Assembly (NCBI RefSeq): GCF_964036595.1
Contig: NZ_OZ038523.1
Location: 62,001-126,000, forward strand
Length of the DNA stretch: 64,000 nt
Direction: 5' to 3'
From: Tenacibaculum sp. 190524A05c
GTDB lineage: Bacteria > Bacteroidota > Bacteroidia > Flavobacteriales > Flavobacteriaceae
Position 1 is the stretch's first letter, and every line of letters begins with the position of its first letter. The notes beneath the pieces were generated by a model. The model had not been told where the DNA came from. It searched no databases and was given only the letters and a program-made list of their open reading frames with translations. The position numbers were made by a program, and so were the translations under genes. Shown here piece by piece: positions 9,401 through 18,800 of this stretch.

Positions 9401-11115
9401 GTGTAGATGGTTGGTATGCAAACGGTCAAGCCTATGCATATCTTGAAGGAGAGCTGGGTATTAAAATAAATCTGTGGTTTTTCAAAGCAAAAATTCCAAT
9501 TATAAAAGCTGGAGCCGCCGTCTTACTTCAAGCAAAATTACCAAATCCATCCTGGTTTAGAGGATATGTTGGAGGTCATTTTAGTGTCTTAGGAGGTGCA
9601 ATTAGAGGTAGATTTAGATTTAAAATTGAATTAGGAGATGAGTGTGAGATTATAAATGGAGCACCTTTAGGAGGATTAAAAATTATTTCAGGTGTTTCCC
9701 CAGACGACAATTCGACTGATGTTGATGTATTTGCCTCGCCTCAAGCAGCTTTTAATATGAAAATTAATGAGCCTTTTGAATTAGAAGATGACGAAGGAGT
9801 GAAAACTTATAGAATTTTATTAGATGAGTTTTCTGTTAAAAAAGAAGGGGAAGAAATTCAAGGAGAATTGCAGTGGAGCGCATCAAATGACGTAGCAAAT
9901 AATCTTTCTTTCGACGTATTACCACCGAATTCAACAATTAATGTAAAAGTAGCAGTTAGTTTTCAAGAATTAAAGTCGGGCTCTTGGGTTACTTTGATGC
10001 ATAACGGTAGCAAGGCTCAGGAAATAGAAGAAAGAACTTTTACTACTGGAGATGCTCCTGATTACATTCCTATGACAAATATAGTCTACACATACCCTGT
10101 GGTAGATCAGGCTTATTTTTATCAGGATGAGAGTGATTCTGGTTATGTTAAATTAAAGAGAGGACAACCATATTTATTCAAGCCAGATACGGAATGGAAT
10201 CAAAAAGTAAGATACTCGAATGAAGATGGACAAATTTTAATTAATGATGTTTCCTACAACAAAAGTCAAAAAGAAGTAAGCTTTAATTTTAAAGAGTTTG
10301 CCTTCCAGAAAAAATATACACTAGAAATAATTAGTCTACCTCCGGGAACTGAAGCAGTTGAGAATGCTACAAATTATGATGAGCTAGATACTGGTGGACA
10401 AGAAGGAAATACTGTAGAAGTAAGAAATAAAGAAGTACAGAATACCATAAACAACGATGCTGAAACACTTATTCTTAAGTATGAGTTTACAACAAGTAAG
10501 TATAAGAATTTCTCAGATAAATTAAAGGATAAGGATATAGTACAACATTATTTAGAACCTATTTATTCTGATGTTCATGCAATTCAAACAGATGTTGAAG
10601 AATCAGAACGTATGGATGTATTGGAGCTTGAAGGAGGTGAGTATACTCAAGGAAAAGCTTTGGTTACGGTTGAGGCTGTATTAGATGATAATTATTATGA
10701 GGACATTATTTATCCTTTAATTTATGAAAACTACCCTCTAGAACCTGAGTTTACCGTAAATAGAGATGTTGAAGAATTAGGATTACCTCCTAAAAAGGCT
10801 GTTGATATTCTTACTTGGTTTGTACCATATTTAAAACAAAACCCAACGTATTCTCTACTTGATAGAAGAATTCCGTTTAGGTATCATTTACCTTACTACT
10901 ATAAGCATGATTTTATTGATATACAATATAAAATTGTAAACAAGTATTTGAGCAGCCCAGAACAATATGCATCTCAAATTAGTAAGTACGATTATATAAT
11001 TAATGGTGCATTCCCAGCAATTAGATCTGGAAAATATAAAGTTAAAATGCAATATGTAATGCCTGGTAATAAAACAGGAACTAGTTACATATTTAAATAT
11101 AAAAATCCTTTTTAA
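6415..11115 (+). CDS. Giant secreted protein of unknown function, first gene of the surface/toxin locus
   Basis: I do not recognise a named domain. The frame is open from 6322, but the ATG at 6415 is preferred because it gives a clean signal peptide (MKKNTLLFFSILFYCLNLF) and leaves the promoter outside the gene; the product is then 1566 residues. The protein is Gly-rich and apparently mostly beta-structured, with many alternating hydrophobic strands between about residues 100 and 1100, consistent with an elongated beta-solenoid or stacked-sheet architecture. The C-terminal 450 residues look like Ig/FN3-type modules. There is no T9SS sorting domain and no lipobox, so it may remain periplasmic. 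Its stop overlaps the next start (TAATG), so translation is coupled to the FN3 protein. Confidence 0.7.
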   Translation: MKKNTLLFFSILFYCLNLFGTTPIDSIQSTQKLIKGLTFSHDVKGEFTSDYIKSNYTQDPRIDTLVSKAKDVFNAIEETGSYASVLGTDDMIALPVGVKKVIGKTTTIMGVSEAKFYPDYTEVTLFIKLILPQSGADGKQKELFFGANNVKISHSGGIYGDMNISLLGDVAIPVSGNKALLKLKGGFNMKTGIIEDKTYVTIDCTGIKEIGVAADVIFSRTLLEPLNQDFSLITDKKEKVMGSFQIKVSDWNDILAEVNINHPFQITNDKSTNGTGKGGLVFEVSNAIFDFSDLRNSENMSFSNSYKEKYLIPGNNELWRGVYIKTIKVSLPKEFKEKGSPERITIGAENLLIDSEGITGEFSADNVLDLGKGNASGWQFSVKDLHAELEANKLIGGGFGGHIVLPLSKEVSQQEANSLSEDELAKKTIKYTAVIDVENEEYSLVLEPLKQLEFNVFKAKAILESNSKVELKIADGKFKPKANLYGSLNINASNGELEDGKKGVVDFKGVTFQNLQLQTESPYFSVDYMGYTGDVKFAKFPVTISEIGVTANDTKASLKFAIDVNLMGKGFAGGTKLEIQGKFENGEGYQRWKYDRLKIERINIAADLGKVKFKGLVDIKDDDPVYGDGFYGELEADFNAINVKATAWFGKTDVRYWYVDAYADLSGMPTKPMIGPVEVNGFGGGAYYHMTKKSNPQPLVYEGKPIKTPGPPSGMDYVPDSKSGLGFRAMVGFALGNEKAFNGKVGFEMAFNTSGGLNRIMFFGEAHIMKTIDFKFGDKFKNKLTAMQNKINDFGENNSVIQDLKKKNLVEYSKVAFPQDGLTFDAGIDANFSMEMDFVNNSFHAEMEVYLNTPGNFFSGVGPRGRAGWAVFHTGPDGWYLHMGTPKDRIGVRVGIGGFSVQATTYLMIGDKIPGSPPPPQAVADILGVELDNLDYMRDLNALGDGRGFAIGMDLSIDTGEMTFLVFYARFRAGLGFDIMIKDYGETACKGSGQIGVDGWYANGQAYAYLEGELGIKINLWFFKAKIPIIKAGAAVLLQAKLPNPSWFRGYVGGHFSVLGGAIRGRFRFKIELGDECEIINGAPLGGLKIISGVSPDDNSTDVDVFASPQAAFNMKINEPFELEDDEGVKTYRILLDEFSVKKEGEEIQGELQWSASNDVANNLSFDVLPPNSTINVKVAVSFQELKSGSWVTLMHNGSKAQEIEERTFTTGDAPDYIPMTNIVYTYPVVDQAYFYQDESDSGYVKLKRGQPYLFKPDTEWNQKVRYSNEDGQILINDVSYNKSQKEVSFNFKEFAFQKKYTLEIISLPPGTEAVENATNYDELDTGGQEGNTVEVRNKEVQNTINNDAETLILKYEFTTSKYKNFSDKLKDKDIVQHYLEPIYSDVHAIQTDVEESERMDVLELEGGEYTQGKALVTVEAVLDDNYYEDIIYPLIYENYPLEPEFTVNRDVEELGLPPKKAVDILTWFVPYLKQNPTYSLLDRRIPFRYHLPYYYKHDFIDIQYKIVNKYLSSPEQYASQISKYDYIINGAFPAIRSGKYKVKMQYVMPGNKTGTSYIFKYKNPF

Positions 11116-13214
11116 TGTTAGATAATAGATATATATCATTAAAAAAAGTAGTGTTATTAATAGGACTATTATTAGGAACTACGGGGCAATCTCAAGCTAC
11201 GAAAGAAGAAAATGCTATAATGGTTTTAGCAAGACCTCAAACAGATAACAAAATTATGTTACGTTGGGGACCAACAACACCTAGAGCATTCCGAAAATTG
11301 AACAAATTCGGATATAAATTAAAACGTTATACCATAAGTATTAGTGGTAAAACACTTTCTAAGCCTATAGAAGAGGATTTAGGAAACTTCAAGCCAGCTG
11401 AACCTTTGGAGTGGCAAAAAATTATTGAAAAAAATAATAATGCCGCTATTATGGCTCAATCCATTTTTGGTGAAAGTTTTAACGTTGAAGGAGTTGGAAC
11501 TTTGCAGGGTATTATTAATATGTCACAAGAGCAAGAACAAAGGTTTACATGGGCTTTATATGTAGCTGATCAAGATTTTAAAGTAGCAAAGTTAGCAGGA
11601 TTAGGATATGAAGATATTAATGTGAAGTCTTCTGAAAAGTATGTATATAAGGTATATCCATTAGTTCCAAAAGAACAATTAGATATAAAAGATGGAGGAG
11701 TTTTTGTTGGTTTACAAGATTATCAAGAATTACCTAAACCTTTGGATTTAGCTGGGATTTTTAATGATAAACAAGTTATGCTTAACTGGAATTATGCCAT
11801 TCATAAACAGGAGTATAATAGTTATTTTGTTGAAAGATCAGAAGATGGTATCAACTATAAGCAATTGAATAAACTTCCGTATACAACACTTAATAGTGGA
11901 GGTAGAGTAGATACTAAAAGAATTTATTATGTGGATTCAATTAAGAACAACACAAAATACTACTACAGAGTAAAAGGAAGAACTCCTTTTGGTGAATTAA
12001 GCCCTCCTTCAGATGTGATCTCTGGTAAAGGAATAAAAGTATTACCATATGTTCCTAAAATTTCTACTAAAGAGATTGTGAATGAGGAGAAGAGTGTAAT
12101 ATTAGAATGGCAATTTTTAAAAGAAGGTAATGAATTTATTAAAGGTTTTGAATTAAACAGGAGTGATAAGGCTAATGGAATTTACAAAACTGTAATTAGA
12201 AATATTTCACCTACAGCACGTAAAATCAGATATGATAATCTGAAACCTACGAATTACTTTAAAATTTCTGCCATTGGAAAAGAAGGAAATAGCAGAGATT
12301 CTTATCCTGTTTTGGTACAACCAATAGATTCTATTCCACCGGTAAAACCAGTCGGACTAAATGGAAAAGTCGATAGTTTAGGTGTTGTTACGTTATCTTG
12401 GAAAGCAAATGCTGAATTAGATATGTTGGGATATAGAGTTTTTAAGGGGAATAATAAAAACGAAGAATTTTCTCAAATAACAGTATCTCCTCATTTAGCA
12501 ACTACTTATTATGACAGTGTCTCTGTTAAAAGTTTAAATGATAAAGTTTATTATAAAATTGTGGCAGTTGATCAGAGGTATAATATGTCAAAATATTCTG
12601 ATGTTTTAGTACTGGACAAACCCGATTTTATTGCACCATCTGATCCTGTAATTACTTCTTATAAAGTAAAAGATAAAAAGGTTTTATTAAAATGGGCTAA
12701 TAGTAGCAGTACGGATGTAGTTAAACATGAAGTGTATAGAAAATTAAGAGATAGTATTAACTGGAAATTAATTTCAACTGTTGAGAAAGATACCTTAAAA
12801 CCATCATATACTGATTGGCAAGATACAAATGTAGATGGAGGTTATGATTATAATTATTTAATTAAAGCCGTTGATGATAGTGGATTAGTATCAAAAAATG
12901 AAAAGGGAATAACGATTGAAGTTCCAAGATTCGAACTTTTAACAGGGATAAAGAATTTCGGTAGTTATGTAGATAAAACAAACAATTTCATTGAATTATT
13001 CTGGAAGGTTTTGGATGAAAAAAATATAGCGGAACTGATGTTATATAAAGAGGTTAAAGGAAAGAAAATGTCTTTATTAAGAGTAATGCCTCCAAAATTT
13101 AAAAGGATAGTAGATGAAAATATAAAACCAAATAATATCTATACCTACATTATAAGACCTGTATTTATAGATGGAAGTTTGGGACAAATTAAACGATTAG
13201 AAGTTAAGTATTAG
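11115..13214 (+). CDS. Fibronectin type III repeat secreted protein
   Basis: A 699-residue protein with an N-terminal hydrophobic export signal (LKKVVLLIGLLLGTTGQSQA, residues 9-28). After a unique region of about 170 residues come four or five FN3-like modules (roughly 200-300, 310-400, 405-500, 505-600 and 605-699). They show recurring features such as YFVERSEDG, YYYRVKG and YYKIVAVDQ, typical of the central and late FN3 strands. It carries neither a T9SS C-terminal domain nor a lipobox. Start and upstream stop overlap in TAATG, implying equimolar production with the giant protein. A structural role in the same complex is inferred from position. Confidence 0.75.
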   Translation: MLDNRYISLKKVVLLIGLLLGTTGQSQATKEENAIMVLARPQTDNKIMLRWGPTTPRAFRKLNKFGYKLKRYTISISGKTLSKPIEEDLGNFKPAEPLEWQKIIEKNNNAAIMAQSIFGESFNVEGVGTLQGIINMSQEQEQRFTWALYVADQDFKVAKLAGLGYEDINVKSSEKYVYKVYPLVPKEQLDIKDGGVFVGLQDYQELPKPLDLAGIFNDKQVMLNWNYAIHKQEYNSYFVERSEDGINYKQLNKLPYTTLNSGGRVDTKRIYYVDSIKNNTKYYYRVKGRTPFGELSPPSDVISGKGIKVLPYVPKISTKEIVNEEKSVILEWQFLKEGNEFIKGFELNRSDKANGIYKTVIRNISPTARKIRYDNLKPTNYFKISAIGKEGNSRDSYPVLVQPIDSIPPVKPVGLNGKVDSLGVVTLSWKANAELDMLGYRVFKGNNKNEEFSQITVSPHLATTYYDSVSVKSLNDKVYYKIVAVDQRYNMSKYSDVLVLDKPDFIAPSDPVITSYKVKDKKVLLKWANSSSTDVVKHEVYRKLRDSINWKLISTVEKDTLKPSYTDWQDTNVDGGYDYNYLIKAVDDSGLVSKNEKGITIEVPRFELLTGIKNFGSYVDKTNNFIELFWKVLDEKNIAELMLYKEVKGKKMSLLRVMPPKFKRIVDENIKPNNIYTYIIRPVFIDGSLGQIKRLEVKY

Positions 13215-13242
13215 TGAATATACTTATTAAATAATCCCCATT

Positions 13243-14532
13243 ATGAAAATAAAATTACTCACAATTATTTTGTTGCTGTCTTGGTCTTTAACTCAATCTC
13301 AGTCTGAGTTATATGTTCTTTCTAAAGATATTAGTTTAACGAACAATGCGGACTGCGATAGAATTGACGATCGAGGACTTTTTAAATCATATGATCAAGG
13401 TAGATTTGTGATTAGTCAAAATCAAGCAACAGTAAATGTAAATGCTTTTATAGATATAATTGTAGAGGATGAAGGTGATTTTGGATGTGGAGGACCATGT
13501 GGTCAAGGAAATATCGAGACTGAAAATTGTTCCTTCACTAATGGTGATCAAGTAATAGCCCATTATCAAAAGATTTATAGTAAATATACAGGTTCTGAAC
13601 CTGCAAATTGTTTTACTTGTATGCCATTAAGTTATCAGGCAATATTATTACCTAGATTGATTACTCCAGTGGATAAAAAATGTGAAAAGGAAATTTTATT
13701 TCCGCAATACCCAGGAGGACAAAATAAGTTTGTTCCTGAATTAAAATGGCAATATGAAAATGCATCTGGTCAGTTTGTTGATTTACCAAATCATAAAAAC
13801 AGATATCCACTTAATGTGAGCTTACTCGATATTTTTGGAACAAATTGGAGATCCAACTTTAATGGAAATCTGAATTTGCAATTTGTAATATCTGCTGATT
13901 TTACAACCCAAGTTGTCAAGTCCAGTATAGTTACTATAAGTATAAACGAATGTACTCCTGATTTAGTTGCAGGTCCAATTCCTGTTGATTTAGAATGTTC
14001 CTATGATGAAAATGCTAGTTTTGAATTAAAATTGGGGCGTAATTTATTCACGGATAGAAATGAAGAATTAATAGTTACGTTAAACAGTCTTCCAGATAAT
14101 CAACTAATAGGTCAAAAATCAACAACTTCATTAATCAGTAATTCTGATGGTACGTATAGTTATAAATGGCCGGAAGAATTAAAAGGAGGAAATTATAGTG
14201 TTATATATCAAACGAAAATAGGAAATAATCCTTCATCTCTTTCTCCATTAAGTTCTTTTGAGATTAAAACTCCTTCAAATTTTCAGTTTAAAGTAGAAAA
14301 ACTTAATGATAAATCTTGTTTCGAAAATAGTGATGGAATGGTTAGAATCACTGTTGATAAGTTTGAATCTGGAAGAACTTTTCAATATAGACTATACAAA
14401 GTCTCTGGATCTGCAGTAACTGTATTTAAAGATTGGACTGACTTTTCGAGTGATAGTTTTGACGTAGGAGGATTAGATGAAAGTACATTTAGAATTAAAG
14501 TTCGAGATAATAAAAAATGCTATGCGAGGTAA
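13243..14532 (+). CDS. Short SprB-like secreted subunit, paralog 1 of 7
   Basis: A 429-residue protein with a signal peptide ending near TQSQ (residue 20). The N-terminal 240 residues are specific to this paralog and rich in cysteines. Two SprB-type modules follow, the first opening at CSYDENASFEL (from residue 252) and the second at CFENSDGMVRI (from residue 359). The second stops abruptly at KCYAR, at the point where an ordinary SprB repeat reads DxNGC and goes on to a last strand ending in a TEP or TQP motif. The same truncated end recurs in six other genes of the locus. No T9SS sorting domain is present. A filament or coat subunit role is inferred. Confidence 0.75.
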   Translation: MKIKLLTIILLLSWSLTQSQSELYVLSKDISLTNNADCDRIDDRGLFKSYDQGRFVISQNQATVNVNAFIDIIVEDEGDFGCGGPCGQGNIETENCSFTNGDQVIAHYQKIYSKYTGSEPANCFTCMPLSYQAILLPRLITPVDKKCEKEILFPQYPGGQNKFVPELKWQYENASGQFVDLPNHKNRYPLNVSLLDIFGTNWRSNFNGNLNLQFVISADFTTQVVKSSIVTISINECTPDLVAGPIPVDLECSYDENASFELKLGRNLFTDRNEELIVTLNSLPDNQLIGQKSTTSLISNSDGTYSYKWPEELKGGNYSVIYQTKIGNNPSSLSPLSSFEIKTPSNFQFKVEKLNDKSCFENSDGMVRITVDKFESGRTFQYRLYKVSGSAVTVFKDWTDFSSDSFDVGGLDESTFRIKVRDNKKCYAR

Positions 14533-15832
14533 ATTTTATAAGATAAATAAACTGGCTTTTGGGACACTCTTACTACTGTTTTTTATTTATAGTTCAGTAA
14601 ATGCTCAAAAATATAGAATAGTCTTTTCTGCTGAGGCAGCTGCAGAACCATGTAGTCCTGACCCAATTAGAAACTCAAGAGATATTGTAAAATTAGAGAA
14701 TACAAATACTGGTAGAGCAGCTATTTTGGCAATTGGTGTTTGTGCAGATTTGGTTGATACGCAGGTGAATGCTGTTAGAATTATTGATTTTCTTCCGAAT
14801 GCAGTTTCAAGAGAACGTTATGCAGAAACCAATAGCGGTTCTGTAGTAGTTGATGAATTTCAAAGAGTAAATGTCAATTTTAATCATTGCGATTCAAGGT
14901 CAACAACACTTTCTACTTTTGGTGCAACTGTACTAGTGAGTATTGAGCCTCATGTAGATATTATTGATAGACCCAATAATAATGCCATATGTCAAGTAAA
15001 TTTAGAGGTAGATGTTGAAGGATTTGCACCTGAAGTGTATAAATGGCAGTTTTATGATCAGTTTAGTTCTGCTTCAAATAAATGGACAAATTTTCCTAGT
15101 GCTTTACAAGGATCACATATTGCAAGTTTTGATTTAGATCAATTAGTAGGAAACAGAGCATCACAATTTCATAATACTTCAATGAAATTCAGAATGCAAA
15201 AATATTGTACAGGGAATTATACCCCTGAGGTTATTTATTCAATAATTGCTTGTTCCCCCGGATTGATAGGTAATCCGAATCCAAAAGATTTAGATTGTTC
15301 CTATGATGAAGATGCAAGTTTCGAACTAAAACTAAATCGTAATCTAATTACAAGTAAATCAGAAAGGTTAATTGTTACTCTTTACGATGCGAATACGGGA
15401 ATTTTAAAGGACCAGGACGATGTACTTTCATTAACAAATAATGGTGATGGGACATACAGTTATAATTGGACCAAGCGATTGGTTGGTGGAACATACGAGG
15501 TAAAATATCAAACTAAAACAGGAAACGACGTAGCGACATTGGTAGAGCCGAATTCCTTTATTATTGATACACCAGATGCTCTGAATTTTAATGTAGTTAA
15601 AGTTAATGACAAGAGCTGTTTTACCAATGCCGATGGAAAAATTAGAATTACGATTACAAACAGTGAATCTGGAAGAACATTTCAATATAAAATTTATAGA
15701 GAAACCACTTCAGGTGTTATAACCTACAGAAATTGGACAAATTTTTCTGCTTCATCTATAGAAGTGGGAAGTTTAGAAGATTATGATTACAGAATAAAAG
15801 TAAGAGACAATAAACAGTGCTATGCAAGATAA
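14522..15832 (+). CDS. Short SprB-like secreted subunit, paralog 2 of 7
   Basis: A 436-residue product when started at the ATG at 14522, which gives the signal peptide MRGKFYKINKLAFGTLLLLF and processing near VNAQ. The frame is open upstream to 14477, but that would bury the signal sequence. The chosen start overlaps the last 11 nt of paralog 1: it lies in the codons for its C-terminal CYAR. The body has a specific N-terminal part, then a module opening at CSYDEDASFEL and a final module opening at CFTNADGKIRI that ends with KCYAR. It is the closest relative of paralog 1, with matching motifs throughout the C-terminal 190 residues, which suggests tandem duplication before the adhesin gene. Confidence 0.75.
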   Translation: MRGKFYKINKLAFGTLLLLFFIYSSVNAQKYRIVFSAEAAAEPCSPDPIRNSRDIVKLENTNTGRAAILAIGVCADLVDTQVNAVRIIDFLPNAVSRERYAETNSGSVVVDEFQRVNVNFNHCDSRSTTLSTFGATVLVSIEPHVDIIDRPNNNAICQVNLEVDVEGFAPEVYKWQFYDQFSSASNKWTNFPSALQGSHIASFDLDQLVGNRASQFHNTSMKFRMQKYCTGNYTPEVIYSIIACSPGLIGNPNPKDLDCSYDEDASFELKLNRNLITSKSERLIVTLYDANTGILKDQDDVLSLTNNGDGTYSYNWTKRLVGGTYEVKYQTKTGNDVATLVEPNSFIIDTPDALNFNVVKVNDKSCFTNADGKIRITITNSESGRTFQYKIYRETTSGVITYRNWTNFSASSIEVGSLEDYDYRIKVRDNKQCYAR

Positions 15833-15857
15833 AAGTAGAAAGTATAATAATTTACAA

Positions 15858-18800
15858 ATGAAAAATTTGAAGAATTTAATATTATTATTTGTTTTACTAA
15901 TAAGTTCTACATTCAACTTATTTGGTCAAACCCCAGATCCTGCTGATGATAATAACATTTATTATCAAATAACTATTAACGGGCCATCAGCTGTTTTATC
16001 ATCAGGGCTATCAGAATCGGCTCCAATACAATCTACCAATGCCACAACTGGAGCTGTTAATATTACAGCATCTGGAGGTACACCACCGTATAGGTATTTC
16101 TTATATAAATCAGGAACTTCAGCTCATGTCGCTACAGGAAGTATTGCTAGTAATAATGGATCTCAAGAAATAACAGGATTAGGACATGGGACTTATTATG
16201 TAGATATTTATGATGCAAATTATTCTGGTAGTTTAACTAATCCTACATATAGCGCAAGTAATTGTAATAACAAGAGGAGTACTACAGTACTTCTGGCTAA
16301 TCCTAACCCTTTATTTATTAATGCTTCGATTCGAACAGTAATTGATTGTAAGGGAGAAAAAGGAGCAATTAATGTAGATGTTAAAGGAGGAGTTCAACCC
16401 ACAGTAAATAGTGGGAATTATAGGGTAGAACTATTATTAGGTGGCGTACTTCAAGCAACAAAGTTTGCTAGTTTTAATGCAACAACAAACCAACGTGTAT
16501 TTTTTGATAATTTGTCTGCTGGAAATTATTCTGTAAGAGTTACTGATAGATTCATTAACAATACGGATACCCAGTCATTATCAGAACCTAGTGCGTTTGT
16601 AACTTTTCAAAAGATTACAAATAGTGAGGTAGATGCAACTTGTAATGGAGTTTCTAATGGTAAGGTTACTGTTAAAGCTGGAGGTGGAACACCTCCTTAT
16701 AGTGTATTCTTAGATGGAAGCAGTTCTGCTTATGCTACATTCTCTACAACAAGTAATTTTCAAATAACAGGATTAGGAGCTAAATCGTATACGTTAAAGG
16801 TTAAAGATTCAAATGGGTGTACTCCAGTTGGTGATCCTACATATACATTTACAATTGGAGAACCAGATGAATTACAGGCGATAAATCCTATCGCAACAAC
16901 TACTGTTAGTCAAGGAACTTCAAGCGGAGGAACTATTCAAGTTGAAGTAATTGGAGGAACTGAAGCGTACACTTATGAATTAAAACAAGGCTCTACAACA
17001 TATACGAACTTTACAATTGAAAGTTTACCAGGAAATAGAGAAAAGGTTAAATTTTTAAATTTATCGAAAGGAACATATTCTTTTAAAGTCACGGATAGCA
17101 AAGGATGTGAAGATACAATTACATCTATTCAGGTTAAAAACCCAGCAATTCTTGAAATTCCATTTACTTCGGCTAATGCTACTTGTTTTGGAACTGATGG
17201 AAATATTAATATTAGTGCTTCTGGAGGATTCACCAATAACTATCGATATGAATGGTTTAAAAAATCTGGAGCTACTTTTAATAAGTTGAATTCTTTAACT
17301 GGTAATTCAGAGAATATTAGTGCTGGAATCTATAAAATTACAGTTAGTGTTTTATCAACCTCTAATTCTGTACTGGAATCGAAGGATACTCCGGAAATAA
17401 CGATTACACAACCAACTCAGATTACTTTAGATTCTTCCACGGCGATTACACATTTAGGATGTAAAGGAAATGGGAGTGGAGCAATTACTTTAGGTAATGT
17501 AACAGGAGGAACTCCATTATCTGGTAACAATTACAATTATAGCTGGACAAATTCAAGCTGGTCAACAAACAGAACTACTCGAAATCTTACAGGATTAGCT
17601 GCAGGTGTGTATGAAGTTACAATTTCTGATGCTGTAGCCGGATGTTCTATAACAAGATCATTTACTGTTGAAGAACCTTCTTCTGAACTTACAGTAAGTT
17701 TAAGGGGAGCAGTAACTAATCCATCAATTAATTCAGCGAATCTCGGAGGAGTAGCTCCAGATGGTAAAATTGAAGTGAATGTTTCTGGTGGTTGGGGTGA
17801 TTATACATATAAATGGACCAATGGATCAGGAACAGTTGTTAGTACAGATAAAGATTTATTAAATGTAGGTGCTGGAATTTATTCTTTAGAAGTTACGGAT
17901 AAGGATGGAAGAGGAAATACTTGTGTTGATACTTCAATCATGGAAACACTAACCGAACCAGCTGAACTAAAAATTACTATAAATACAAGAACTGGAGGAG
18001 AATTATTTTGTAATGGAAATAGTGATGGTAGTTTAGAAGTTTCTGTGACTGGAGGAACAGGAAATTATAACTACGCTTGGTATAAAAAGAATGGAGCGTC
18101 AAGAGATTTTATATCTGGGCAATCAGGAACTATTAATGATTCTACTCTTGCAACAATTACAGGTTTATCAGCTGGAACTTATGGTGTACGAATCAATATG
18201 ACTAACGCAAATGGTACAGTTATTAATTATTCAAATCCTGATTTCAATTTAACTGAACCAACGAAGTTAGAATTAAACCGAGCAAATGTTCAAGTGAATA
18301 CAATAGATTGTTTTGGAGAATCAGGTTCAGTAACAATAGCTGCTACTGGTGGTACTCAAAACTATATTTATTTTTTAAGTAAAAATAGCGTTTTGACTAA
18401 TCCATCTGGTACTGCTTTTACAGGAACCAGTACAACAGTATCAGGATTATCAGAAGGAACTTATTCAATTGAAATTCGAGATCAGAATGGTTGTCGAATT
18501 AGAAAGAGTGATAATTCATTAGATACAATTGACTTTACTCTTACAGAACCAGATGAGCTACAGATTATTTCTGGTAGTACGGTTGCAACAGATGCATCTG
18601 GATTTAATATTGCAGATGGTACTATAATGTTAGCAGTTAATGGAGGTACACCATCATATTTTTATAGAATTAGTCGTGGTGGAGCAGCTTATAGTTCTTG
18701 GACTACATTTAATTCATCAACCGTAATAACAGGATTAGCAGCAGATAATTATAGCGTGCAAATCAAAGATGCAAATGACTGTTTATTAAAAGAATCAGGA

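Noticed and set aside
17107..17289. 60-codon frame overlapping the adhesin gene in another frame
   Set aside because: The Leu/Ile-rich product is a shadow of the repetitive adhesin sequence.
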